A DNA stretch of 64,000 nt from Sphingomonas sp. 3P27F8 (lineage in GTDB: Bacteria; Pseudomonadota; Alphaproteobacteria; Sphingomonadales; Sphingomonadaceae): NCBI RefSeq assembly GCF_005502745.1, contig NZ_SCNL01000003.1, forward strand, positions 186,001 to 250,000. The letters run 5' to 3'. Of the stretch, positions 10,201 through 19,075 are shown piece by piece. Within the stretch, counting starts at the first letter, position 1; each line of letters starts with the position of its first letter. The position numbers and the translations under genes were made by a program. The notes below the pieces were generated by a model. It was not told where the DNA came from. It did not search any database and worked only from the letters and a program-made list of their open reading frames with translations.

Positions 10201-10553
10201 CGAAAGGATTTCGGGCGGCTCTCGCTCTGATACTGGCGGCGATACCTGCCGCCGTTCAGGCCCATACGGCACTGCGTAGCTCCAATCCGCCGAGTGGCAG
10301 CGTGCTCACCCAATCCCCGCCGGTGCTGACGCTGACCTTCCTCGAACCCGCCTCGCTGACCTCGCTGACGCTCGTCACGGCTGCCGGCGAACGGCAATTG
10401 TCCTTCACGCCGACCGGAAGCGCTACGACCTTCAATGCCGCGAGGCCAGGGTTCGCGCGTGGCCGCAACGAGGTCCGCTGGCGGGCGCTGTCGCGCGACG
10501 GGCATGTCGTCGAAGGCAGCATCATCGTCGTGCTGCGCGCGCCCAAGCCCTGA
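10197..10553 (+). CDS. copC: CopC-family periplasmic copper-binding protein
   Basis: 118 residues. A signal peptide ends just before 'HTALRSSNPPSGS'; the mature N-terminal His followed by the 'SxPxxGS' block is the classic CopC start and a Cu(II) ligand. A 'RALSRDGHVVEG' segment near the C-terminus supplies the conserved Asp and His. CopC delivers periplasmic copper to CopD. The start overlaps the mbnH stop by four bases, so translation is probably coupled. The next gene is copD, one base after the stop. Confidence 0.92.
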   Translation: MTKGFRAALALILAAIPAAVQAHTALRSSNPPSGSVLTQSPPVLTLTFLEPASLTSLTLVTAAGERQLSFTPTGSATTFNAARPGFARGRNEVRWRALSRDGHVVEGSIIVVLRAPKP

Positions 10554-10554
10554 C

Positions 10555-11805
10555 ATGCTTGAGGCGATCGCTGCCATCGTCAAGGCGCTGGGCTACGCCG
10601 CAGCGCTGACCGGGGCCGGGCTGGCGATCGCGCGTGTGTCGCTCGCGTGGGGCCTCAAGACGCCGCTGCACCTCCCGACCAGTCTGGTGCGATCTGCCGG
10701 CAGTCTGCTCGTCCTCACCTCCTGCGCAACGGCGCTGATCTTCTTCCTGCGGCTCGGCGGCGATGCGGATGCCCCCACTCTCGCTGCGATCTTCCTGTCA
10801 CCGCTTGGCGTCGCCCTCGGCCTGCAGCTGATCGGTGGCCTATGGCTGGCGCTCAAAACCGAACGCCGCACCGCACCCATTGGCGCGGTCTTGATTCTTG
10901 TCGCGTTCGGCGTCGTAGGCCATTCCGCCTCACGCGGGATGCTCACCTCAATCACCATAATCCTGCATGTCACCGCCGCCGCCTGGTGGTGCGGTGGGCT
11001 CTGGATTCTGCTGGCGACCGGTCGCACCGCCTCGACGAATTTCCCCGAGCTGGTCGGTCGCTTCAGCCGCCAAGCGGTCTGGGTCGTTATGGCTCTACTT
11101 ATCGCCGCGCTGACGACTGCCACGCTCCTGCTCGAGTTTCGCATCGACCTCGCGCTTGCCTACCAGCAAGCCCTGTTAACGAAGCTGGGGCTGACAGCGC
11201 TGCTGCTCGCACTCGCCGGGGTCAACCGGGTCGTGCTCACACCGCAACTTGCCGGCCAGGACAGGGCGCGTATCCGGCTGCGACGGATGATCGTTGGTGA
11301 ACTGCTGTTGTTCGCCGCCATCATCTCCGCGACTGCCTATATCACCACTTATCTGTCACCTCATGATACAACCGATGCCGCGCACGCTCATGGCGGCGAG
11401 GTGCAGGTCAGCGGCCCTATCGCTATCGTCGACCCATGGGCGCCGGCTATGCCCGGCGGGGCGCCCACGGGCGCTGGCTATCTGACGATCGTCAACAACC
11501 AGCCGGTCGAGGACAGGCTTATCGCGGCAAGCAGCCCCTGGGCCGAGCGGGTGACGCTGCACGCGTCGAGCACCGACCGCGGCATCGCCCGCATGCGCGA
11601 CCTCAACGCTTTGCCGATCACAGCGCACGGACAGGTGACGCTGCAGCCCGGCGTCTACCATCTCATGTTCGAGGGCCTCTACGCGCCGTTCGTCGCCGGA
11701 GACACGGTGCCGCTGACGCTGACATTCCAGCGCGTAGGAAAAGTGGATGTTCAACTCACGGTTCTGCCGCTTGGTGCGCGCCCTGCTGAAAGCCATCGGC
11801 ATTAA
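10555..11805 (+). CDS. copD: CopD copper importer fused to a C-terminal PCuAC domain
   Basis: About 416 residues starting at ATG 10555. Residues 1-270 are a CopD-like membrane domain with several hydrophobic helices. After a final helix ending in 'ITTYLSPHDTTDAAHAHGGE', a PCuAC (DUF461) domain occupies the C-terminal 130 residues: 'IVDPWAPAMPGG', 'GAGYLTIVN', 'VTLHAS...IARM', 'PGVYHLMF' and 'TVPLTLTF'. The His/Met spacing matches the PCuAC copper site. CopD is normally alone or fused to CopC, and PCuAC is normally a separate periplasmic protein delivering Cu(I), for example to cytochrome oxidase. The fusion would place the chaperone domain on the periplasmic face. It is the last gene of the run. 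Confidence 0.88.
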   Translation: MLEAIAAIVKALGYAAALTGAGLAIARVSLAWGLKTPLHLPTSLVRSAGSLLVLTSCATALIFFLRLGGDADAPTLAAIFLSPLGVALGLQLIGGLWLALKTERRTAPIGAVLILVAFGVVGHSASRGMLTSITIILHVTAAAWWCGGLWILLATGRTASTNFPELVGRFSRQAVWVVMALLIAALTTATLLLEFRIDLALAYQQALLTKLGLTALLLALAGVNRVVLTPQLAGQDRARIRLRRMIVGELLLFAAIISATAYITTYLSPHDTTDAAHAHGGEVQVSGPIAIVDPWAPAMPGGAPTGAGYLTIVNNQPVEDRLIAASSPWAERVTLHASSTDRGIARMRDLNALPITAHGQVTLQPGVYHLMFEGLYAPFVAGDTVPLTLTFQRVGKVDVQLTVLPLGARPAESHRH

Positions 11806-12274
11806 GACCGCTCACGCAACTGAAAGATATGTCCCTCTCGCACGGAGGAATGCCGAGTTTCGGCACGAGCAGTCCTTCTGGGCGAGCCGGAGGATGCCTT
11901 GGGTGCAGTGGTTCCGGCCGAGACGACTGCTAGGAATGCACGGGTCACGCACCGCCGCCACTGCGCTAATCTACGAAAACGCGCCAATTTTGGTGATTAC
12001 CCGGTGATTACTTTTACCGCTTTACACTGTAGCTTATTGGATAATTTCATAAGAATGTCATATTCTTACGGGGAATTTGATCCTATGGTCTGGTACTTTC
12101 GATATTTACGGATCTGAAGCGACGAACTGAATGATTATTGATCGATGTTCACGATCGCGCAAAATGCGGCCGTGCTGGCGAAACGCAGCAGGTGATAGCG
12201 GATCGCGAACAGTCTCGATCTCTAAACTTGCGGAAACGCGCTCAATTACCGCGATTCCTGGCTTCGTCAGAATC
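11806..12274. other. Gene-poor stretch between copD and tRNA-Glu
   Basis: About 470 bases with lower GC than both flanks. I see no convincing gene. Two small features stand out: a direct repeat of GGTGATTAC at 11992-12000 and 12003-12011, and an inverted repeat TAAGAAT/ATTCTTA at 12050-12056 and 12062-12068. Because it lies directly 3' of a tRNA gene it may be a scar of an old integration. Confidence 0.5.
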
Positions 12275-12349
12275 TGGTGACCCCTACGGGAATCGAACCC
12301 GTGTTTCAGCCGTGAAAGGGCCGCGTCCTAACCGCTAGACGAAGGGGCC
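12275..12349 (-). tRNA. tRNA-Glu (anticodon TTC)
   Basis: On the minus strand the sequence folds as a standard tRNA. The 7-bp acceptor stem is GGCCCCT with AGGGGTC, the anticodon loop carries TTC, the T-arm contains GGTTCGAAT, and an encoded CCA is at the end. The TTC anticodon reads GAA/GAG, giving Glu. It lies 62 bases after the recJ stop. Confidence 0.96.
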
Positions 12350-12411
12350 ATTGGGCGAAGCGGCGGTTAGGCGACGGAAGCGGCGCGGTCAAGGCAACAA
12401 TCGCCGCAAAC

Positions 12412-14169
12412 TCAATCTGCCCAGGCTGCATCGTCTAGATGAAGCTCTGCCGCCGGCCGCTGCCCCCATGTATCGATCTTTGGCCGGCCGGCCAGCCACA
12501 GCCGACGGTGCGGCTCTGCGCCCAACAGGGCCTGGCCCAGCGCCGTGTCCGCCGCGCGGAAGGCCATTGCCTTGAAGCTGCGGCCGTCGTCGCCGGCCAT
12601 GATTGCGCGCACATGCCCATTGCCGACCACATCGACGCGAACGGGGCGCACGCGTCCGATCGCGACGCGTGGCGAAGGCCAGCCGGTGCCATAGGGGCCG
12701 CCAGCCTCAAGCGCCTCGACCAGTTCCGGAGTAACGCCGCCCGGTGCGTGGACCGAATCGACCAGCAGAGCGCGGTCCGCCGCCGCTGCTGTGATCTTTT
12801 CGGCCAGCCGTTCCTCCAGAAAGTCCGTGAAGGCCGGAATATTGTTCGCCTCGATCGTCAATCCAGCGGCCATTGCATGTCCACCGCCTGCGACGAGCAA
12901 CCCTGCCTCTTTCGCCGCGAGCACCGCCTGCCCGAGATCGACGCCGACGATCGAGCGCCCGGAACCCTTCCCGATCCCCGCTTCATCGATCGCGATGACG
13001 ATCGCGGGTCGCCCACGCTTTTCCTTCAAGCGCCCTGCGACGATGCCGATAACGCCAGGATGCCATCCTGTGCCCGCGACAACAGCGACCGCGCGGTCGT
13101 GCGCCACTAAGCCCTCAGCGGACTCCTGGACGGACATTTCGATCGCGCGCCGCTCCTCGTTCAGACGGTCGAGTTCACCTGCTATATCCCGTGCCTCGAT
13201 CGGATCGCGCGTGGTAAGAAGGCGCACGCCGAGATCGGCGCGCCCCACTCGCCCGCCGGCATTGATCCGCGGGCCAAGTGCGAAGCCCAGATCGGCCGCG
13301 GTTGGCGCGCGAGTCAGTCGCGCCGCGTCCATCAATGCCGCAAGCCCGATATTTTGGCGGCCGGCCATCACCTTCAGACCCTGCGCGACGAACGCCCGGT
13401 TGAGCCCGCGTAGCTGCGCCACATCCGCCACGGTGCCCAGCGCGACGATATCGAGAAGGTCGATCAGGCGCGGCTCCGGGCGCGTGGCAAACCAGCCGCG
13501 CTTCCGCAATTCGCGCAACAGCGCCGCGCCGAGCAGGAAGGCAACCCCCACGGCCGCGAGATGGCCATGCGCGCGCCCTTCCGCCTCATCCAGGCGATTC
13601 GGGTTTACCAGCGCCAGTGCCGGCGGCAGCGTGGTGGCGCATTGGTGGTGATCGACCACGATCACGTCCACCGGCACCGCTTGCGCCGCATGCAGCGCCT
13701 CAAACGCTTGTGCGCCGCAATCGACCGTAACGATCAGCGTCGCCCCCTCGCCCGCCAGACGCACGAGCGCGGCCCCGGACGGGCCATAACCCTCCATCAA
13801 CCGATCCGGAATATAAGGCCGCGCCTCCAGCCCCAGCGCTCGCAGCAGCAGGATCATCAGGGCCGCAGAGGTGGCCCCGTCAACATCGTAATCGCCGAAG
13901 ATTGCGACCCGCTCGCCATTCTCGACCGCGTCGGAAAGTCTGGCCGCTGCGCGGTCCATATCCCGGAAAATCGAAGGATCGGGCATGAACCCGCGTATGG
14001 TGGGATTACGGTGGAGCTCCAGCGCATCCCGCGGCGCGCCACGCGCCAGCAGCAATTGCGTGACCAGATCGTCGGGTATCAAATCTTCGCGCTGGTCCGA
14101 AGCCAATGCGCGCCAGCGCCACGGCTGGCCAAGGATGGATCTTTCAATGCCGAGGACAGATATGTTCAT
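12412..14169 (-). CDS. recJ: Single-stranded-DNA-specific exonuclease RecJ
   Basis: 585 residues, the usual RecJ length. DHH-family motifs are clear: 'AIFGDYDVDGATSAA' (motif I), 'IVTVDCGA', and 'VVDHHQC' (DHH motif), followed by the DHHA1 domain with 'GPRINAGGRVGRADLG' and 'GGGHAMAAGLTI'. RecJ degrades ssDNA 5' to 3' in recombination and mismatch/base-excision repair. The ATG at 14169 is 46 bases from the upstream oxygenase gene on the same strand. Confidence 0.96.
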   Translation of the reverse strand: MNISVLGIERSILGQPWRWRALASDQREDLIPDDLVTQLLLARGAPRDALELHRNPTIRGFMPDPSIFRDMDRAAARLSDAVENGERVAIFGDYDVDGATSAALMILLLRALGLEARPYIPDRLMEGYGPSGAALVRLAGEGATLIVTVDCGAQAFEALHAAQAVPVDVIVVDHHQCATTLPPALALVNPNRLDEAEGRAHGHLAAVGVAFLLGAALLRELRKRGWFATRPEPRLIDLLDIVALGTVADVAQLRGLNRAFVAQGLKVMAGRQNIGLAALMDAARLTRAPTAADLGFALGPRINAGGRVGRADLGVRLLTTRDPIEARDIAGELDRLNEERRAIEMSVQESAEGLVAHDRAVAVVAGTGWHPGVIGIVAGRLKEKRGRPAIVIAIDEAGIGKGSGRSIVGVDLGQAVLAAKEAGLLVAGGGHAMAAGLTIEANNIPAFTDFLEERLAEKITAAAADRALLVDSVHAPGGVTPELVEALEAGGPYGTGWPSPRVAIGRVRPVRVDVVGNGHVRAIMAGDDGRSFKAMAFRAADTALGQALLGAEPHRRLWLAGRPKIDTWGQRPAAELHLDDAAWAD

Positions 14170-14215
14170 CGCCGCCTATTGGCACATTTCATCGCTCTCG
14201 CGCAGCCCGTCGGTA

Positions 14216-14899
14216 TCAGCAGCCCGCTATCCAGGGGCCCTCCCGAAACCATTTCGTGACAATATATTTCACCCCCTCGGTGACGGGCGACCCCTCATGG
14301 AGCGTCGCCAGGTTCGGGCTGCCGTCCGGGTTCATGTTGTTCCAGGTGAGCAGCATCCCGCGCCGGGGCGCAACGCGAAGCCCGGCCTGTGGAAACCAGG
14401 TTGCGCCGCCCTCTTCCACGTCGTTGAGGTAGACCATCGCCGTCCAGGTCCGCTGCCCGCCGCTGATCTTCATCGCCGGCCAGTAGCTTTCGCGATCATG
14501 GAAATAGTCGTGGTGCGGGCGGAAAAGCTGGCCGACTTCGTAACGCTGGCCTTGCATCGTTTCCGCATTTTCGGGTGCGATGCCGAGCAGCGCGGCGATG
14601 CCCTCGTCAATCTCGCGCACTTCGGGGGCCGCACGTTGCATATCGCAGCTTTCGCTCGTCCGAACTTCCGAACTGTCGCGGTCGGTAAGCAAGGTTGAGG
14701 GCCGGCGGTTCGCGTCGATCATCGCGATCAACTGCGCGCACCGGCTCGCATCAAGATAGTCGCGGCAGCGATAGGCGACCGCAAGGTCGCTCGGCAGACG
14801 CTCCATACGCGGATCGGCATCCAGCCGCGCCTTCACCCGCTCGCCGATCAATCGCCGCAGTTGCGATGGTTGCACTGGAGATCCGAGATTCGCCGTCAT
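14216..14899 (-). CDS. 2-oxoglutarate/Fe(II) oxygenase, prolyl 4-hydroxylase type
   Basis: 227 residues. The C-terminal half is a P4Hc domain: iron ligands His and Asp in 'RPHHDYF', the distal His in 'TLHEGSPV', and the 2-oxoglutarate-binding Lys in 'KYIVTKWFRE'. A core strand 'TAMVYLNDVEEGGATWFP' is characteristic. It should hydroxylate a side chain, classically proline, but the bacterial substrates of this family are mostly unknown. The N-terminal 80 residues are helical and carry no motif I recognise. Confidence 0.9.
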   Translation of the reverse strand: MTANLGSPVQPSQLRRLIGERVKARLDADPRMERLPSDLAVAYRCRDYLDASRCAQLIAMIDANRRPSTLLTDRDSSEVRTSESCDMQRAAPEVREIDEGIAALLGIAPENAETMQGQRYEVGQLFRPHHDYFHDRESYWPAMKISGGQRTWTAMVYLNDVEEGGATWFPQAGLRVAPRRGMLLTWNNMNPDGSPNLATLHEGSPVTEGVKYIVTKWFREGPWIAGC

Positions 14900-14984
14900 G
14901 ATCGCGCCATTTCGCGTGTGGTGCGCCCGATGACAAGGCGGGTGCCGCCGGTGGCGACACCCGACATATCGTCGAACGGAGCGC

Positions 14985-15965
14985 TTACCAGAATATATCG
15001 TAGATCACGTCCACGACCTGCCCGGAATAAACATCGACCAGAACGGCATCGTTATAGTAGCGCACCCAGCGATAAGGCCCGTAAACCTCCGGCAGGCGAT
15101 AGCTCCACGGATCATCGATCCAGTAATCCTGCGCGAACAGCATGTTCGAGAGCGTCATCCCGACCGAGAACCGGCGATAGCCATAATCCCAGCCATAGGG
15201 CGCGTAGTAACGCGGCAGATGAAACGCCTGACGATTCTGATAACGGTAGCGGTTCCAGTCATAACGGGTGTCGCGGCGCCAGTCGCGGCTCCATCGCCCA
15301 CGATTTCCATTGGCGTAACGATCGCCCCCGCTGCCACGCCGATCATCCCACCCGCGCCGAGGATCGCCCTGATAACGATCGCGATCCTGCCAGCCGCCAC
15401 CGCGATAGTTGTCAGGACGCGAGTGCTGCCAGCCGCCGGTCTGCTGAGAATCGCGCCAATCGGCGCGATGCTGCTCGCGCCCGGATCCGCGACCCTGCTC
15501 GTTCGGGTCCGGACGCTGGACGGTGCCCGGGCGACCAGCAGGCGTATCGCGCCCCGGCTGTGCCCATTGCGGGCGCTGGTTCCACGGCGAAGGCTGCGCG
15601 TTCGCGCCATCTGGCCGACCGCCCTGCCACTGCGGCCGCTGGGCCTGATCGCGATTGCCACCATTCCATTGCGGGCGCTGAACATTGGCGCGATCGTCCG
15701 GCATCGGCGGACGCTGGCCGCCATCCGGCCGAGCGCGTTGCCATTGCGGACGCTGTTGAAGTTGCGGCTGCGGGGCCTGACCCTGCTGCGGCGCTGCGGG
15801 GCGTTGCCAGCCGCCGCCGGGTAACTGATGCGGTTGGTGATCGCCGCGCGGCGCACCGCCGCGATCGCCGCGATCGCCGCGTTGCTGAGCATTATCTTGC
15901 GCGGAGGCTGACAGCGGCAGCAGCGAGGCGGCGGCCATCAGGGTCATTGAAATAAGCTTTCTCAT
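14985..15965 (-). CDS. RcnB-family exported protein with long low-complexity region
   Basis: 326 residues. A signal peptide (ending in SASAQ) is followed by about 210 residues rich in Arg, Gln, Gly, Pro and Trp with repeated 'RPQW' units. The C-terminal 90 residues form the RcnB-like domain, with 'YRYQNRQAFHLPRYYAPYGWDYGYRRF' split into its typical aromatic blocks and a closing 'VDVYSGQVVDVIYDIFW'. RcnB in E. coli is a periplasmic protein affecting nickel/cobalt export; sphingomonad homologues are common and mostly uncharacterised. The repeat region is far longer than in E. coli RcnB. The gene appears monocistronic. Confidence 0.85.
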   Translation of the reverse strand: MRKLISMTLMAAASLLPLSASAQDNAQQRGDRGDRGGAPRGDHQPHQLPGGGWQRPAAPQQGQAPQPQLQQRPQWQRARPDGGQRPPMPDDRANVQRPQWNGGNRDQAQRPQWQGGRPDGANAQPSPWNQRPQWAQPGRDTPAGRPGTVQRPDPNEQGRGSGREQHRADWRDSQQTGGWQHSRPDNYRGGGWQDRDRYQGDPRRGWDDRRGSGGDRYANGNRGRWSRDWRRDTRYDWNRYRYQNRQAFHLPRYYAPYGWDYGYRRFSVGMTLSNMLFAQDYWIDDPWSYRLPEVYGPYRWVRYYNDAVLVDVYSGQVVDVIYDIFW

Positions 15966-16071
15966 TCCCGGTCACTCCATCGCCGACGCATGGCCGGCCC
16001 TGTTGATGATGCCGTTATGAGCGAGCGATGGCGAATGCGCGCTGAACCGAGCTGTCAGCCGACTGAAAGGA

Positions 16072-17088
16072 TCAAGCCTCGTTTGCCGTACCAGTGAAGT
16101 CGGCTGCTGGTGGCTGATCCGACTTATATCCAAGCGAAGCGCGACCGCGCACCGGCCCGGCTACGTCGGCGACCAGATAGAGAGGACGGCGCTTCGATTC
16201 GATATAGAGCCGGCCGAGATACTCGCCGATCATGCCAAGAACGAACATCTGCACTGCGCTGAGCACCGTCACCACCAGCATCGTGGAAGTCCACCCTTGC
16301 ACCGGGCTGCCCTCGAAATAACCCCAGGCGATGTAGAAAAGCAGAAGCATCGACGCGCCGGCCAGCGCGACCGAAGCATGGCTGGCAAAGCGCAATGGCG
16401 CGGTCGAGAAGCCAGTCACCGCATCAAAGGCGAGGCGCAGCATTTTCGACAGCGGATAATTGGTTTCGCCAGCGTGGCGCTCGGCCCGATCATAGGGGAA
16501 CGGCACCTGCCGAAACCCTACCCACGCGACCATTCCGCGAATGAAGCGCGCCTGTTCCGGCAACGACAGGAACGCATCAAGCGCGCGCCGTGTCATCAAT
16601 CGAAAATCGCCGGTATCAAGCGGGATCGGCGTATCGGTCACCCGATCGAGCACGCGATAAAACGCGGCGGCGGTCGCCTTCTTGAACAGCGTCTCCCCAT
16701 CGCGTTTCCGACGCACGGCGTAAACGACATCGGCCTCCTCGCGCGCCAGCGTCGCTCGCATCTCCGCGAGCAGTTCGGGCGGATCCTGGAGATCAGCGTC
16801 GAGGATCAGTATCTGCTGCCCGACGCAAAGATCCAGCCCGGCGGTAAGCGCGAGTTGATGGCCGTGATTGCGCGAAAGGTTGATCGCAACGAGGCGCGGG
16901 TCCGACGCCGCGAGGCGCTGCATGATAGGCCAGCTATCGTCGCGCGAGCCATCGTTGATGAGCACGATCTCATGATCATCGCCCACTACAGCGCGCACCG
17001 CCGCCGACACGCGCTGATGCAGCAGCGGCAGCGTTGCCGCCTCATTATAGCAAGGAATGACGACGGAAAGCTGTGGGCGGCATTGCAT
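16072..17088 (-). CDS. Membrane-anchored family 2 glycosyltransferase (GtrB/DPM-like)
   Basis: 338 residues. The GT-A fold starts at once with 'LSVVIPCYNEAATLP', then 'IVLINDGSRDDS', 'NHGHQLALTAG' and the catalytic 'ILDADLQDPPE'. Two transmembrane helices lie near residues 240-262 and 275-298. This is the polyprenyl-phosphate sugar transferase layout (GtrB, ArnC, dolichol-phosphate mannose synthase), which loads undecaprenyl phosphate with a sugar for cell-surface modification. No flippase or acceptor transferase is adjacent, so the modified polymer is unknown. Confidence 0.9.
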   Translation of the reverse strand: MQCRPQLSVVIPCYNEAATLPLLHQRVSAAVRAVVGDDHEIVLINDGSRDDSWPIMQRLAASDPRLVAINLSRNHGHQLALTAGLDLCVGQQILILDADLQDPPELLAEMRATLAREEADVVYAVRRKRDGETLFKKATAAAFYRVLDRVTDTPIPLDTGDFRLMTRRALDAFLSLPEQARFIRGMVAWVGFRQVPFPYDRAERHAGETNYPLSKMLRLAFDAVTGFSTAPLRFASHASVALAGASMLLLFYIAWGYFEGSPVQGWTSTMLVVTVLSAVQMFVLGMIGEYLGRLYIESKRRPLYLVADVAGPVRGRASLGYKSDQPPAADFTGTANEA

Positions 17089-17147
17089 GGCGGCGCCCCT
17101 TATCGGCTAGCCGGGTGAAAATCACCAGATTGTTGCGAGCAACGGAC

Positions 17148-17177
17148 GGGGGGCGCGCGGCTTGTCCGGCGCCCCCC
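17148..17177 (-). terminator. GC-rich hairpin downstream of the DUF885 gene
   Basis: A perfect 9-bp inverted repeat, GGGGGGCGC at 17148-17156 and GCGCCCCCC at 17169-17177, lies just beyond the stop of the DUF885 gene. There is no long T tract, so it is a candidate rather than a classic intrinsic terminator. Confidence 0.5.
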
Positions 17178-17186
17178 TCCGCAGGT

Positions 17187-18989
17187 TCACGCGCCCGCGC
17201 GGGCGCGCTCTTCCACCATCCGCTCCAATATGGTGAGCGGCATTGCGCCCGCGTGCAGGATATCGTGGAAGTTCTTCTCGTCGAACTTCTTGCCCTGGAT
17301 CGCCATCGCCTTCTCACGCGCGCGCACCCAGGCGGCATGGCCAACCTTGTAGCTGCAAGCTTGCCCAGGCTGCGTGCAGTAACGCTCAACTTCGCGCTGC
17401 GACCGAGGCTGCGCGAAGCCCACCGTCTGCACCATATAGGCAGTCGCCTTCTCGCGGCTCCACTTCTGGGTATGGATGCCAGTGTCGATCACCAGCCGCG
17501 CGGCGCGGAAGAGGTAGCTCTGCAGGAAGCCCGCGCGCTCCAGCGGCGTGGCATAGCCTCCCACCTCGTCCGCGAGATTCTCGGCGTAAAGCGCCCATCC
17601 TTCGGAATAGGCGTTGAAGAACGAAAGCTTGCGCAGCAGCGGTGTCTTGGCCTGCTGCGCGATGGTTAGTTGCAGATGATGGCCCGGCACGCCCTCGTGG
17701 TAAGTCAGCGCCGGTAGCGAATATTTCGGCCAGTCACCAACGCTCTTGAGGTTGATCCAGTAAATTGCGGGTCGGGAGCCATCTAGTGCGGCGAGGTAAT
17801 AGTAGCCGTTTGATGCGCCATCCTGGATTTCGACCGGCACGCGGCGGATTTCGAGCGGTGCGTTGGGCGGGTTGTTGACCAGCCGGCCCAGCTTCGCGGT
17901 CATCGCGGCGACGCCTGCGTTGAGATCACGGATCAGCTGCTCGCGGCCAGCATCGGTATCCGGATAGAGCTGGTCCGGCCGGACGTTCAGGGCGTTGAGC
18001 CGTTCCGAGACCGAGCCCTTCGTCAGCCCGTTCGCCTTGAGGATCGTTTCAAGCTCCGCCGTGATCGAGGCGACCTGGTCCAGCCCCATGCGATGCACCT
18101 CGGCGGGCGTATAGCTGGTGGTCGTCGCCTCGGCGAGCGCCGCGGCATATATCTCGTCGCCCTTGGGCACGGCCCACAGGCCGTCGTCGGTCCGCCCCTT
18201 CAGACGCAGTTCCCTGATCAGCGCGATCTGGCGATCGAGCGCGGGATAGACCTGCTTCTCGACGATCGCGCTGGCTTTCGCCGCCCAGTCGCCGGGAATG
18301 TTCGCCTTAGCCGCGCGGGAGGCGAGCGACTCGGTAAGGCCGTTTTGAGCCGGCGCGGGGCTGCGCAACTTGCCCATCTGCCCCAGCGTCAGATCAAGCG
18401 ACCAGCCGGGTGCCACATAGCCACGCGCCGCCTCGCTCCTCTGCAGCGCCGTTTCGTTGTCGAGCGTGGTGGCCATTGCCGCCAGACGATCGAGATAGGC
18501 GGAGCAATCCTCCGCATTGGTGATCGTGTGCGAGGAATTGAGGAAATCCGGCGTCTCGAAATAGACGCCGCCCTGCTGGAAGATCAGATACGGGCGCTGT
18601 ACCGAATCCAGCCCGAAGCGATCCATGGGGATCGCCTGGGCGTTGAGCGAATAGAGAACCACTTCACGATCGAGCTTCGACGCCGGAGAGAGCGTTGTCG
18701 GAGCGATGGCGGTGATCTCGCCGATCGCCTGCTTGAGCATCCGCTGCCCGCGCGCGCGGCCCGCCGCGGAATTATCCCCGAGCTTGTGCTTGAGCGCGGC
18801 GTTCGGCCCCTTGTCCATGCCGAGCACGGTGGCGAGCGGGGGCGCTTCCTTGAGCAGATCGGCCATGATCCGATCGAATGTGGCGTTAAGCTTCGCGTCA
18901 CCGGACGCAGCCTGCGCGCGCAGCGCGGCGGGCATCAGCGCGATCGCCGATGCTGCGGTGGTGGAAGTCAGGAATGTACGGCGGTCCAT
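17187..18989 (-). CDS. DUF885 family exported protein (putative zinc metallopeptidase)
   Basis: 600 residues. The N-terminus 'MDRRTFLTSTTAASAIAL' resembles a twin-arginine signal, implying folded export. The body belongs to the DUF885 family: 'LPALTYHEGVPGHHLQ' contains an HExxH-like H-E-x-x-x-x-H-H block, and 'SEGWALYAENLADE' is the second conserved block with the downstream Glu. DUF885 proteins are thought to be zinc peptidases of the M32/M3-like kind. It neighbours a secreted serine carboxypeptidase on the same strand, so both may serve in peptide scavenging. The start is fixed by the signal sequence. Confidence 0.88.
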   Translation of the reverse strand: MDRRTFLTSTTAASAIALMPAALRAQAASGDAKLNATFDRIMADLLKEAPPLATVLGMDKGPNAALKHKLGDNSAAGRARGQRMLKQAIGEITAIAPTTLSPASKLDREVVLYSLNAQAIPMDRFGLDSVQRPYLIFQQGGVYFETPDFLNSSHTITNAEDCSAYLDRLAAMATTLDNETALQRSEAARGYVAPGWSLDLTLGQMGKLRSPAPAQNGLTESLASRAAKANIPGDWAAKASAIVEKQVYPALDRQIALIRELRLKGRTDDGLWAVPKGDEIYAAALAEATTTSYTPAEVHRMGLDQVASITAELETILKANGLTKGSVSERLNALNVRPDQLYPDTDAGREQLIRDLNAGVAAMTAKLGRLVNNPPNAPLEIRRVPVEIQDGASNGYYYLAALDGSRPAIYWINLKSVGDWPKYSLPALTYHEGVPGHHLQLTIAQQAKTPLLRKLSFFNAYSEGWALYAENLADEVGGYATPLERAGFLQSYLFRAARLVIDTGIHTQKWSREKATAYMVQTVGFAQPRSQREVERYCTQPGQACSYKVGHAAWVRAREKAMAIQGKKFDEKNFHDILHAGAMPLTILERMVEERARAGA

Positions 18990-19075
18990 CTGGTGCCCCT
19001 CTTTATGTGGGTGATGGCATATCGTAGCGCGACGCGCGGGTGTCGCAACTCAATAATACACCCGCGCGCCGTCGA

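Noticed and set aside
8791..10272. Long minus-strand frame opposite mbnH
   Set aside because: Antisense shadow; the plus strand has two heme motifs and a signal peptide.
11992..12011. GGTGATTAC direct repeat
   Set aside because: Only two nine-base units; too short to be CRISPR or a firm att site, noted only within the stretch.
12138..12338. Plus-strand frame across tRNA-Glu
   Set aside because: It reads through the antisense of the tRNA ('GDPYGNRTRVSAVK'), a known false gene pattern.
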